Source: Tagaea sp. CACIAM 22H2 (GTDB lineage Bacteria > Pseudomonadota > Alphaproteobacteria > CACIAM-22H2). From it: DNA of 64,000 nucleotides. The translations under genes and the position numbers were made by a program. The notes beneath the pieces are model-generated. The model saw only the letters and a program-made list of their open reading frames with translations, searched no databases and had not been told where the DNA came from. The stretch is from assembly GCA_014444615.1 (NCBI GenBank), contig PVXE01000014.1, positions 1-64,000 on the forward strand, in the 5' to 3' direction. Of the stretch, positions 28,744-37,049 are shown in pieces. The first letter of the stretch is position 1; every line of letters begins with the position of its first letter.

Positions 28744-30033
28744 CTAACCAAAACGCGCCCTGGGCCAACGCACCGAAACGCGCGCGCCGCCCTCGTCGCG
28801 ATTGCCCCAAGATACAGTACCCCCCGTGCGCGAAAGCAAGGTGCTTGCGATGAACACGCCCAGCCCCATGTGTTCGCCATCGCCCACGCGGGTGGAAACG
28901 TAAGGCTCGCCCAATCGCGCCAAAATCTCCGGCGGGAAACCCGGCCCGTCGTCTTCGATTTCCACGCCGACGAATTCCTCGTCCGACCACGCGAAAATCT
29001 CGACCTTCTCGTGGGCAAACGTGGCGGCATTTTCCACAAGCGTTCCCAGCGCTTGCACGATTTCCGGTGTGCGCGCGATCGGCGGCTCGTTCCCGTCCTC
29101 GAAATCCTGATCGAGTTCGACGGGCACGCCGCGCGCGTAGCGATCCGCAATCTCGCGCAACAGGACCGGTAACGGGGGGCGCGGAAACGGGTTGCCTTCG
29201 GGCCCCCCGCCTTCGGGTTTGGCGGCCAGGCGCGCCAATATGTCGCGGCAGCGCATCGTCTCGCGCAGCAGCAAATCGGCGTCGGCTTTAAGATCGCCGT
29301 CAGGCAGATCGCGCGCGATTTCCTTCGCCACCACCGCGATGGTGGCGAGCGGCGTGCCCAGTTCGTGCGCCGCCGCCGCCGCAAGGCCACCGACGGCGCT
29401 CATCCGCTGTTCGCGCGCAAGTGCGGCTTGCGCCGCGCCGAACGCGTCGGACATTTGCCGCGCTTCGCCCGCCAGCCGCGCCACGTAAGCCGCGACGAAC
29501 ACGATCGTCGTCGCCATCGCGAACCACACGCCGATGCGCAGCTCCAACGGCAGCGCCAAACCTTCTTGCCGCCACGGCAAAGGCTGATGCCAGATGGCAA
29601 GCAACGTGGCGAGGCCCATCGCCAATACCCCCAGCACGACCGTGACCACGCGCGACAGCGACGCCGCCGCAACCGCGACGGGCGCCACCATCAGCACCGC
29701 GAACGGGTTCTGCAACCCGCCGGTGAAATAAAGCAACGTGGCGAGCTGCATCACGTCGTAGGCAAGAACGGCACCCGCCGCGCGATCGTCGAGCCGCCCG
29801 GCTTGCGGCCGGTCGAAAGTCAGCACGGCGTTGAGCAGCGCCGAAATCGCGATCGCGCCCAAGGTGGGGAACAACGCGAAATGAAAGCCGAGACCGTAAT
29901 AGGTGCCGAGCACGGCGGCGGTCTGGCCCGCGATGGCGATCCAGCGCACGACCACGAGGGTACGCAAGCGCACGCGGCCCAGCGGCGGTGGCGGAGCGAT
30001 GTTTTGCGGCGGTGTTTTCGGAACGGCGGTCAC
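28744..30033 (-). CDS. regB: redox-sensing histidine kinase RegB/PrrB/ActS
   Basis: A 429-residue membrane kinase. About six helices occupy residues 25-185 and include the quinone-binding heptapeptide GGLQNPF at 105-111. The H-box AAAHELGTPLAT holds His223, and the redox-active Cys of RegB is kept as Cys262 (RETMRCRDIL). The ATP domain shows VENAATFA, DDGPGFPPEIL and GLGVFIA. All known RegB signal inputs are therefore present. GTG 30033 is the start. It is followed by regA and lies divergent from an ABC-2 exporter, 57 bp away. Confidence 0.95.
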   Translation of the reverse strand: MTAVPKTPPQNIAPPPPLGRVRLRTLVVVRWIAIAGQTAAVLGTYYGLGFHFALFPTLGAIAISALLNAVLTFDRPQAGRLDDRAAGAVLAYDVMQLATLLYFTGGLQNPFAVLMVAPVAVAAASLSRVVTVVLGVLAMGLATLLAIWHQPLPWRQEGLALPLELRIGVWFAMATTIVFVAAYVARLAGEARQMSDAFGAAQAALAREQRMSAVGGLAAAAAHELGTPLATIAVVAKEIARDLPDGDLKADADLLLRETMRCRDILARLAAKPEGGGPEGNPFPRPPLPVLLREIADRYARGVPVELDQDFEDGNEPPIARTPEIVQALGTLVENAATFAHEKVEIFAWSDEEFVGVEIEDDGPGFPPEILARLGEPYVSTRVGDGEHMGLGVFIASTLLSRTGGTVSWGNRDEGGARVSVRWPRARFG

Positions 30034-30090
30034 GAATGTCTTCTCGTTGTCCCTTTGCCTTTGGCGGCAAGGCGGGTCATATACATTGCC

Positions 30091-30843
30091 ATGACCGTAG
30101 CCGCGATCAATGTCCGCGACCTAACCAAGCGTTTCCGCGACGATGTGCCGCCGGCCGTCGACGGTATTTCGTTTACCGTGAAGCGTGGCCAGGTCGTCGG
30201 TCTGCTCGGCGGCAACGGTGCAGGCAAGACGACGACGATTTCGATGCTGCTGGGGATTTTGATCCCCACCGCCGGCACGATCGAAATCCTCGGCGTCGAT
30301 ATGCGCCGCGACCGTTATGCCGCATTGCCGCGGCTCAATTTCTCCTCGCCCTATGTCGATCTGCCGTCGCGCCTGACGGTACGCGAGAATCTCGACGTGT
30401 TCGGCGGGCTCTACGGCGTGCGCGATCTCAAAACGCGGATCGGCGAACTTGCCGAATTGCTCGACTTGACCGCTTTCCTCGACCGCAAGACCGGCTCGCT
30501 GTCGAGCGGCCAGAAGACGCGCGCGGCCTTGGCCAAGGCACTGATCAACCGGCCCGAGTTGCTGCTGCTCGACGAACCGACCGCGAGCCTCGATCCCGAC
30601 ACCGCCGATCGCGTGCGCGGCCATCTCGAAGCCTATGCGCGCACCCAAGGGGCGGCGATTCTGCTGGCCTCGCACAACATGGCCGAGGTCGAGCGCCTCT
30701 GCGCCGACGTGCTGATGATGAAAGCCGGCCGGATCGTCGATCGCGGGTCGCCCGCCGACCTCATCGCGCGCTATGGGCGCGAGGATATGGAACAGGTCTT
30801 CTTGGACGTGGCGCGCGGCACGGCACAGGTAGCAGCACAATGA
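30091..30843 (+). CDS. ABC-2 exporter ATP-binding protein
   Basis: A 250-residue ATPase with Walker A GGNGAGKTT at 40-48, signature SLSSGQKTR, Walker B LLLLDEP and the switch His in LASHNM. It pairs with the next gene, whose start overlaps its stop by 4 bases. ABC-2 exporters of this size move polysaccharides, drugs or metals; the cargo is unknown. ATG 30091 is 57 bp from the divergent regB start, so the two promoters probably overlap and RegA control of this exporter is possible. Confidence 0.92.
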   Translation: MTVAAINVRDLTKRFRDDVPPAVDGISFTVKRGQVVGLLGGNGAGKTTTISMLLGILIPTAGTIEILGVDMRRDRYAALPRLNFSSPYVDLPSRLTVRENLDVFGGLYGVRDLKTRIGELAELLDLTAFLDRKTGSLSSGQKTRAALAKALINRPELLLLDEPTASLDPDTADRVRGHLEAYARTQGAAILLASHNMAEVERLCADVLMMKAGRIVDRGSPADLIARYGREDMEQVFLDVARGTAQVAAQ

Positions 30844-31637
30844 GCGGTTCGTTGACCCGCATCGGCGCGATGACGCGCCGCCACCTTTATCTCTTCCGCT
30901 CGTCCTGGACGCGGGTGTTCGATCTCGTCTACTGGCCCGTGCTGCAGATGACGATCTGGGGCTTCGTGACCGTCTTCCTGAACCAGCAATCGAGCTGGTT
31001 CGCGAACGCGGCGGGCGTGCTGATCGGCGCCGTGCTGCTATGGGACGTACTCGTGCGCTCGCAATTCGGGCTCACGCTGTCGCTGCTCGAAGAAATGTGG
31101 TCGCGCAATCTCGCGAATCTTTTCGTCTCGCCCTTGCGGCCATGGGAATTCGCGGCATCGCTGATGCTGCTGTCGGTCACGCGCTCGATGATCGGCGTGC
31201 TGCCGGCGGCCTTGCTCGCGATCCCGCTTTTCGCTTATTCGGTCTTCGACCTCGGCCTGCCGCTGCTCGCCTTCTGGATGATGCTGGTGATGCTGGGCTG
31301 GTCGATCGGGTTGTTGATCGGCGCGCTGCTGTTCCGCTTTGGCCTCGCCGCCGAAAGCTACGCTTGGGCGTCGATCTTCATCATCCAGCCGATCTCGGGC
31401 GTCTGGTATCCGGTTTCCGTGCTGCCCGAATGGCTGAAGCCGCTCGCCTGGTCCCTGCCCTCGACCTATGTGTTCGAAGGCATGCGCGCGGTCATGATCG
31501 ACAAGGTGTTCCGCTGGGATCTGCTGGCGCAAGCCTTCGCGCTGAACCTCGTCTTCATGGCGCTGGCTTTCGGCGCGTTCCTGTTCGCCTTCACCCGCGC
31601 GCGCCAACGCGGGCAGCTGCTGCAATCGAGCGAATAA
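30840..31637 (+). CDS. ABC-2 type permease
   Basis: A 265-residue membrane protein with six predicted helices and the ABC-2 C-terminal signature (WASIFIIQPISGVWYPVSVLPEWLKP). It forms the channel for the preceding ATPase. Start ATG 30840 overlaps that gene's stop as ATGA. Cargo unknown. Confidence 0.92.
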   Translation: MSGSLTRIGAMTRRHLYLFRSSWTRVFDLVYWPVLQMTIWGFVTVFLNQQSSWFANAAGVLIGAVLLWDVLVRSQFGLTLSLLEEMWSRNLANLFVSPLRPWEFAASLMLLSVTRSMIGVLPAALLAIPLFAYSVFDLGLPLLAFWMMLVMLGWSIGLLIGALLFRFGLAAESYAWASIFIIQPISGVWYPVSVLPEWLKPLAWSLPSTYVFEGMRAVMIDKVFRWDLLAQAFALNLVFMALAFGAFLFAFTRARQRGQLLQSSE

Positions 31638-31641
31638 GGCT

Positions 31642-32538
31642 TCAACGCCCGATCAGCGATTTCGCATGGCGCTTGCAAAGTGCCGCGATCGCGTCGGCCG
31701 CTCGGCGCACGGCCGCGACGCGCCGCAGATCGCGATGCACGACCAGATACATATCCTCGTCGAGTTCGCCGAGGCGCGGGCCGATGCGCTGAAGTGCTGG
31801 CTCGGCATCGCCCAGATGACAGGGCAGCAGCGTGGCGCCCAGCCCGTCGAGCACCGCTTGATGGCGCAGCACGGTTTCCGAGACGCGGCACACGACGCGC
31901 ACGCGCTTGGCGATATCGGCCGAGAAGCGCGCCTGGGGCGAGATTTCCGAGCCCGTTTCGCGCGCGACGTAGTCGATCCCGTCCACGCCGTCCGTCGCTT
32001 TGCGGGCCGCGCGCGCGAGATAGGCTTTGGACGCGTAGATCGCGTTGCCCACACGCGCGATTTTGCGGCCCGTCAAATCATGCGCATCGGGCAGCGCCAA
32101 CATTCGCAAGGCGATATCAGCTTCGCGGCGTGCAAGATCGACCGAACGGCGCGTGGCCTTGAGCACCAAAGGCGTGCCGGCGAGCTTGCTTTGCAGCTCG
32201 CCGAAATGGCGCATCAGGAACCACGCGATCGAATTGACCGAGGTGACGACGACTGGCCGCAACTCGGGCTCGGCGGCGAGTTTGGCGCGACGCAGGATCG
32301 TCGCCGCGTCGTCGTCCATCGCATTGGCGCCGTCGAGGGTCTCTCGCCCCAGTGCCGTCAACCGCAGCGCGTTGGGCAAGCGATCGAACAAGGGCGCGCC
32401 GAGGGTCGCCTCCAACGCGCGCAGATGACGGCCGAGCGTGGCTTGGCTCAGCTTCGTCGCCTTGGCGGCTTTGGCGAGGCTGCCTTCGCGGGCGATGGCG
32501 AGGAAGGCGCGGATATCGTTCCAGTCGGGGTCGGTCAT
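31642..32538 (-). CDS. LysR-family transcriptional regulator
   Basis: A 298-residue regulator. The N-terminal winged helix (DWNDIRAFLAIAREGSLAKAAKATKLSQATLGRHL) is typical of LysR proteins, and the rest is a substrate-binding-like effector domain. ATG 32538 overlaps the stop of a 46-codon upstream frame as ATGA; ATG 32547 is also possible. It converges with the ABC exporter, which ends 4 bases away. Target genes and effector are unknown. Confidence 0.9.
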   Translation of the reverse strand: MTDPDWNDIRAFLAIAREGSLAKAAKATKLSQATLGRHLRALEATLGAPLFDRLPNALRLTALGRETLDGANAMDDDAATILRRAKLAAEPELRPVVVTSVNSIAWFLMRHFGELQSKLAGTPLVLKATRRSVDLARREADIALRMLALPDAHDLTGRKIARVGNAIYASKAYLARAARKATDGVDGIDYVARETGSEISPQARFSADIAKRVRVVCRVSETVLRHQAVLDGLGATLLPCHLGDAEPALQRIGPRLGELDEDMYLVVHRDLRRVAAVRRAADAIAALCKRHAKSLIGR

Positions 32539-32675
32539 TTCCTCCATCGTCGCGCGATCAGCGCGAAGAGGGAAGGCCCGGCGGGAATGCGCACGGGCAC
32601 GGCTTCGCCGATGCGCGGCGGGCGCTGATACCCATGGGCGGCGAGACAAAGATCGATGAAGGGCGCGAATTTCAT
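32535..32675 (-). CDS. possible small protein upstream of LysR gene
   Basis: A 46-codon frame (MKFAPFIDLCLAAHGYQRPP to RRWRK) ends by overlapping the LysR start as ATGA, a pattern of coupled genes. The product is small, basic and aromatic. No good Shine-Dalgarno was seen and I know no family. It may be a leader peptide or a real small protein. Confidence 0.35.
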   Translation of the reverse strand: MKFAPFIDLCLAAHGYQRPPRIGEAVPVRIPAGPSLFALIARRWRK

Positions 32676-32751
32676 GGGCCGAAGACTGCCCCAAACCGCG
32701 CGCGCAGATGGCCCGATAATCTCGCGCCCTACCCGCGCAAAAACGACGGGG

Positions 32752-33780
32752 TCAGGCTTTGCCGTCGACGCCCGCATCGGCGAAAGTCGCCATGCCGGTA
32801 TGGCAAGCGATCGCCGCCTTGACGACGCCGATGGCCAACGCCGCGCCCGAGCCTTCGCCCAAACGCATGCCGAGATCGAACAACGGCTGCTTGCCGATCC
32901 GCTCGAGCAAGCGCCGATGCCCGGGCTCGGCCGACATATGCGCGACCATGCAATGGTCGAGCGCGTGTTCGTCGAGCGCGTAAAGCACCGACGCAGCGGC
33001 CGTACAGGCGAAACCGTCGAGCAGCACGGGCGTGCGCGCCAAGCGCGCCGCCATGACGGCCCCCGTGATCGCCGCCAGCTCAAGCCCGCCTACGCGCGCC
33101 AGCACGTCCAGCGGATCGCGCTTGGCGGCGAAATGCAGCTGCAACGCTTCGTCGATCACGGCTTTCTTGTGCGCGAGGGCATCGCCCGCCACGCCCGTCC
33201 CCGGCCCGACCCAATCTTGCGCGCTGCCACCGAACAGACCCGCGCAGATCGCCGACGCCGAGGCCGTGTTCGCGATGCCCATTTCGCCCAGGCACAGAAT
33301 GTCGAGATTGGGCTCCACCGCCATCATGCCGTAGGCCATGGCGCGCGCGCAGTCCTCCTCGCTCATCGCCGGGCCCTTGGAAAAATCGGCCGTCGGCTTG
33401 TCGAGCGCCATTTCGTAGACGCGCAGATCCGCGTCGAACAGCGTGCTCAGCTGATTGACCGCCGCCCCGCCGGAGACGAAGTTCCGCACCATCTGTGCGG
33501 TCACGGATGGCGGGAAAGCCGACACGCCGCGCGCGGCAATGCCGTGATTGGCGGCGAACACGGCGACGCGCGGATGGTCGGCTTTCGGGCGTGCCTTGCC
33601 CTGCCATGTCGCCATCCAGGCGGAAATCGCCTCCAACCGCCCCAGCGCCCCCGGCGGCTTGGTGAGCTGGCCTTCGCGCGCAGCCACGGCACCGGCGGCT
33701 TCGAGATCGGGGCCGGGAAAGGACGCAAGCACCGCGCGGATTTCGGCGAAGTTCGCGACGGGTCCTTTAGGCTGGGTCAT
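32752..33780 (-). CDS. cobT: nicotinate-nucleotide--dimethylbenzimidazole phosphoribosyltransferase
   Basis: A 342-residue enzyme (CobU in Pseudomonas naming) that makes alpha-ribazole-5'-phosphate for the lower loop of cobalamin. Motifs: TKPPGALGRLE, FAANHGIAARGVSAFP, LCLGEMGIANTASASAI, GPGTGV, LDGFACTAAA, and HMSAEPGHRRLLE. ATG 33780 gives the standard N-terminus. It is divergent from cobS, 78 bp apart, so the two halves of loop assembly share one promoter region. Confidence 0.95.
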   Translation of the reverse strand: MTQPKGPVANFAEIRAVLASFPGPDLEAAGAVAAREGQLTKPPGALGRLEAISAWMATWQGKARPKADHPRVAVFAANHGIAARGVSAFPPSVTAQMVRNFVSGGAAVNQLSTLFDADLRVYEMALDKPTADFSKGPAMSEEDCARAMAYGMMAVEPNLDILCLGEMGIANTASASAICAGLFGGSAQDWVGPGTGVAGDALAHKKAVIDEALQLHFAAKRDPLDVLARVGGLELAAITGAVMAARLARTPVLLDGFACTAAASVLYALDEHALDHCMVAHMSAEPGHRRLLERIGKQPLFDLGMRLGEGSGAALAIGVVKAAIACHTGMATFADAGVDGKA

Positions 33781-33858
33781 GGCGGCGCTTTCGGCTGGAA
33801 TTGCCCGGGTGGCCGTCCTATCTTCCCGCGCCTTTTCAAGCAAGGCTTCAACACCGAA

Positions 33859-34635
33859 ATGTCCGACTTCGTCGACCACCGCCCCGGCCTGGGCAACGAG
33901 TTGCGCCTGGCGCTGGCGTTTTTAACGCGCCTGCCGGTCCGTCTGCCCCAACACGTCGCCGAAGCGCCGTTGGCCGCCGCCGTGCGTGCGTTTCCGCTTG
34001 CCGGCGTGCCGGTCGCCTTGGCGGGCGGTGCGGCCTTCGCCCTGCCCTGGGCACTGGGCTTGCCGACCTTGTTCGCGGCATTGCTGGCGGTCGCGGCGAT
34101 GACCGCCATGACCGGCGCGCTGCACGAAGACGGCTTGGCCGATTTCGCCGATTCGACCGGGGCTCGCGATCCGTCGCGGCGCTTGGCCATCATGCGCGAC
34201 AGCCGGATCGGCACGTTCGGCGTGCTGGCGTTGATCTTCGCCATCTTCATGCGCGTGGTGCTGATCGCCGACAGCCTGGACCCGTGGGATGCGCTGTGCG
34301 TGATGCTGGCCGCGTCGTGCTTCAGCCGCGCTTGCGTGGCGCATGCGATGCACGCTTTGCCGATGGCGCGCGAAGACGGGCTGGCGCACGCCGCCGGCCG
34401 CCCGGCGCAAGGCCGTATGCTCGACACGATCGCCATCGGGGCGGCGTTCCTGTTCTTCGCGGGGCCGTTGGGGGCAGCACTGGGCTTCGTCGCTGGTGCG
34501 GCGGCGACCTTCGCGGTCGAGCGGTTCGCGCGCAAACATGTCGGCGGGCAAACCGGCGACGTGCTGGGTGCGGTTCAACAAATCTCCGAAATCGCGATAC
34601 TGAGCGCGGCGCTGGCCGCGACACTTTGGTGGTGA
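33859..34635 (+). CDS. cobS: adenosylcobinamide-GDP ribazoletransferase (cobalamin synthase)
   Basis: A 258-residue inner-membrane protein (CobV in Pseudomonas naming) that joins adenosylcobinamide-GDP with alpha-ribazole. Signatures: LAFLTRLPV near the N-terminus, GALHEDGLADFADS with its acidic metal motif, RDSRIGTFGVLAL, and GGQTGDVLGAVQQISE near the end. ATG 33859 is the likely start. It is followed by the phosphatase cobC after 5 bases. Confidence 0.94.
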   Translation: MSDFVDHRPGLGNELRLALAFLTRLPVRLPQHVAEAPLAAAVRAFPLAGVPVALAGGAAFALPWALGLPTLFAALLAVAAMTAMTGALHEDGLADFADSTGARDPSRRLAIMRDSRIGTFGVLALIFAIFMRVVLIADSLDPWDALCVMLAASCFSRACVAHAMHALPMAREDGLAHAAGRPAQGRMLDTIAIGAAFLFFAGPLGAALGFVAGAAATFAVERFARKHVGGQTGDVLGAVQQISEIAILSAALAATLWW

Positions 34636-34640
34636 GGAAT

Positions 34641-35285
34641 ATGGACAAAGCGATCGAAACGCCGGTTTTCCTGGTGCGTCACGCCCCCGTCGTGGGGCAG
34701 GCCGGGCGCTGCTACGGCATCAAGGACGTCGAATGCGACACGACCGACGCGCGCGCATTCGAAGGGCTGGCGCGCATCCTGCCGGGCAAGGACGCTTTGT
34801 GGACCGTCACGCCTTTGTCGCGCACCGTGCGCACCGCCAACGCCGTTTGGGCGGCGCGCGAACAGGAAGCGCCCGATTACCGGATCGTGCCGGGCCTGAT
34901 CGAGCAAAGCTTCGGCGATTGGCAGGGCAAGACCTACGCCGAGCTTGGCGCCTATGGCCATGGCGACGCGCGCAACACGCACCGCCATTGGCTGACGATG
35001 GCCGAGATCAAGCCCGAGAACGGCGAAAGCTTCATCGAAGTTTGCGCGCGCGTCGCGGCCGCGTTGAACGAAACGGTCGACGGCGCCAGGGGCCGACCGA
35101 TCGCGATGGTGTGCCATGGCGGCGTCGTGCGCGCGGCCCTATCGCATGTGCTGGGGATTGCGCCCGAAGCCGCGCTGGCGATCAGCGTCGATACGCTGTC
35201 GGTCACGCGCATCGACCATTTCCACGGTGCGGGGCGCGGCCATTCCTGGCGTGTGGCTTACGTAAACCGCGACCCGCGCGGCTGA
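34641..35285 (+). CDS. cobC: histidine phosphatase, alpha-ribazole phosphatase-like
   Basis: A 214-residue phosphoglycerate-mutase-fold phosphatase. The catalytic His is in LVRHAPV, Arg in TPLSRTVRTA, and the second His in VCHGGVVRA. Its position directly after cobS points to removal of phosphate from alpha-ribazole-phosphate or cobalamin-phosphate. The sequence alone would allow other small phosphates, so the symbol rests partly on context. Confidence 0.85.
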   Translation: MDKAIETPVFLVRHAPVVGQAGRCYGIKDVECDTTDARAFEGLARILPGKDALWTVTPLSRTVRTANAVWAAREQEAPDYRIVPGLIEQSFGDWQGKTYAELGAYGHGDARNTHRHWLTMAEIKPENGESFIEVCARVAAALNETVDGARGRPIAMVCHGGVVRAALSHVLGIAPEAALAISVDTLSVTRIDHFHGAGRGHSWRVAYVNRDPRG

Positions 35286-35294
35286 TTTCGCGGC

Positions 35295-35864
35295 TTAAGC
35301 GAACAGCAAAATCGCGCCGACCGCAGCGATAGCGGCACCGGCATAGCGCAGCGTCGGGCTCGCGAACGTCGCCGCCGCGAAGCCCGCGGCGTGCAGCAGG
35401 CCGGTCGCGGTCAGGAAGCCGATCGCGTAGGGCAGGAAGCTCGCCCCTTCGGCGATCTCGCCGCCATGCGCAGCCCCGTGGAAAAGCGCGAACACGCCCG
35501 CCAGCACCCCGCCCGCGACGGCGGGTACGCGATCGGCGAAGACGATGGCGAGACCGAAAAGCGCCACCGAGAAAGCGATGCCGGTTTCGACCATCGGGAA
35601 CTCGACGCCCGAAATCGCCAGCACGCCGCCGAGCGCCATCGCGATCATGAACGACGCCGGGACCGCGAAGCGCCACACGCCGCCCTTTTGCGCGGCGAAG
35701 ATGCCAACCGCGAGCATCGCCAGAATGTGATCGAGGCCGAACAGCGGATGCGCAAAGCCGGCGACCATACCGTCGGTCGCGTGACCGGGATGGGCCAAAG
35801 CGGGCGTGGCGGCGGCGAGCGTCGCGAGGGCGGCGGCGGCGATTCGGGCGATCGAGCGGTTCAT
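35295..35864 (-). CDS. hupE: HupE/UreJ-family metal transporter
   Basis: A 189-residue membrane protein with a signal-like N-terminus (ending ALA), followed by the family motif HPGH and HPLFGLDHILAMLAVG, about six helices and FHGAAHGGE. HupE/UreJ proteins import nickel or cobalt. The cluster is for cobalamin and no urease or hydrogenase gene is near, so cobalt uptake is the best guess. It converges with cobC, 9 bp apart. Confidence 0.87.
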   Translation of the reverse strand: MNRSIARIAAAALATLAAATPALAHPGHATDGMVAGFAHPLFGLDHILAMLAVGIFAAQKGGVWRFAVPASFMIAMALGGVLAISGVEFPMVETGIAFSVALFGLAIVFADRVPAVAGGVLAGVFALFHGAAHGGEIAEGASFLPYAIGFLTATGLLHAAGFAAATFASPTLRYAGAAIAAVGAILLFA

Positions 35865-35939
35865 GAAGGGGCGGCTCCGGTCCGGACGGAAGAAGAAAGA
35901 ATTGCCGTCAGGCTAGCCCAGGATTTTGCGCAAGGAAAG

Positions 35940-36761
35940 TCAGCGCAGGACCGCGAGATATTTATCGAGCAGCTGATCGAGCTTCGCCCGGTCGGTCAGC
36001 AGCGAAGCGCGTGTACCCCTGTCGATCTGGATCGACAACTCGTTCTTGCCGCCGAAACGGCGCACGACATCCGAAGCGCCCTTCAGCACCGGGCAGCCGG
36101 CCCGGTCGGGATCGGCGTCGCGCGTGCCGCAAACGAACGCCCAGCGCGTGTCGTCGAACGGCCCCAGGCCGAACTGGCCTTCGCCGATGCGCTTGTTGGC
36201 CGCGAGATCGGCCGCCATCGCGCCGGAATTGGGGACGTTCAACGCGAAGAACTTGCTGCCCGAGTTGCGGTCGTAAGCGGCGAGCGCATAAACATATTCG
36301 GCCCCGCGCCCGGTGCCGTACAGCATCAGCGAGCCTTGGCGCATATTCATCGTGCGCAAAACGGCCTCAAGCTCGCGATAGACGATGTCGGCGGGCGCTT
36401 CGCTGGCCGGGCCAGTACCCGTGCCGTACCACCATTGCATCGCGACGATGCCCAAGCCCCGGCGGATCAGCGTCGGGTGCCAATCCTGCACCTCGGCGGG
36501 CGCCCAGCCGTTGCGATCGTGCAGCACGACGACCCAGCCGCGCGGATTGGGCACGGGCGACCACGTCATCGCGAACAACCGCCCGTCGCGCGACAGGCGC
36601 ACTTGCGCGCCGATCTGCTGCGAGAATTTGACCTTATCCGGGACTTTTTCGGTGGCGATCTGCAGGATCGTATTGGGCATCTGCGCGCGCGACGGCCCCG
36701 CCAGCGTCACCGCCAGCGCCAAAATCGCCGCCCCGACAAAGCCAAATACCCGATTCCGCAA
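35940..36761 (-). CDS. exported alpha/beta-hydrolase-like protein without nucleophile
   Basis: A 273-residue protein with a signal peptide (cleavage near RAQ). The layout resembles an alpha/beta hydrolase (WVVVLHDRNGW, then a helix and LMLYGTGRGAEYVY), but the elbow reads GTGRG at 149-153, so the usual Ser is Gly151. It is probably a binding or inactive form. The start is TTG 36761, with a GGGGAAAG element upstream and the signal peptide beginning there. It is divergent from the cobalamin riboswitch and its operon. No cobalamin-related function can be claimed. Confidence 0.65.
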   Translation of the reverse strand: MRNRVFGFVGAAILALAVTLAGPSRAQMPNTILQIATEKVPDKVKFSQQIGAQVRLSRDGRLFAMTWSPVPNPRGWVVVLHDRNGWAPAEVQDWHPTLIRRGLGIVAMQWWYGTGTGPASEAPADIVYRELEAVLRTMNMRQGSLMLYGTGRGAEYVYALAAYDRNSGSKFFALNVPNSGAMAADLAANKRIGEGQFGLGPFDDTRWAFVCGTRDADPDRAGCPVLKGASDVVRRFGGKNELSIQIDRGTRASLLTDRAKLDQLLDKYLAVLR

Positions 36762-36809
36762 CGATCTTTCCCCGACCCGGACGTCATGATAGTAACGGAG
36801 CCGCGTCCG

Positions 36810-36990
36810 GACAGGGAAGAGCGGTGACGCGAAAACCTTAGATTTCGTCGAAGGTTTCCGCCAAACCGACGCTGCCCCCGCAACTGTGAGCGGCGAGATC
36901 GCGCCCACCCCAGCCACTGGGCCGGAAATGTTCCGGTCTGGGAAGGCGGTTCGCGATCGATGACCCCGAGCCAGGAAACCTCCCGGATGC
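36810..36990 (+). ncRNA. cobalamin riboswitch
   Basis: The 288-bp gap before cobU contains the conserved core CTGCCCCCGCAACTGTGA, then GCCACTGG, and the B12 box GAGCCAGGAAACCT at about 36969-36981. These are the landmarks of the adenosylcobalamin aptamer. It should lower expression of the cobU-W-N-O-Q operon when cobalamin is plentiful. The 5' limit is approximate. The B12-box tail (36979-36985, CCTCCCG) is the exact complement of CGGGAGG at 37031-37037 near the cobU start, which suggests translational control. Confidence 0.92.
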
Positions 36991-37030
36991 CGATGCGCCG
37001 CTTTTGGCACGTCGCAACGACCGTCCTCGG

Positions 37031-37043
37031 CGGGAGGAAAGGG
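37031..37043 (+). promoter_or_regulatory. cobU ribosome binding site, possible riboswitch target
   Basis: CGGGAGGAAAGGG precedes GTG 37050. Its first seven bases are complementary to the riboswitch tail at 36979-36985. A short local hairpin (CCTC at 37025-37028 with GAGG at 37034-37037) could also hide it. Confidence 0.55.
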
Positions 37044-37049
37044 TGACAC

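Noticed and set aside
37005..37010. TGGCAC as a sigma-54 -24 element before cobU
   Set aside because: The expected TTGC at -12 is absent, and a riboswitch already explains the leader.
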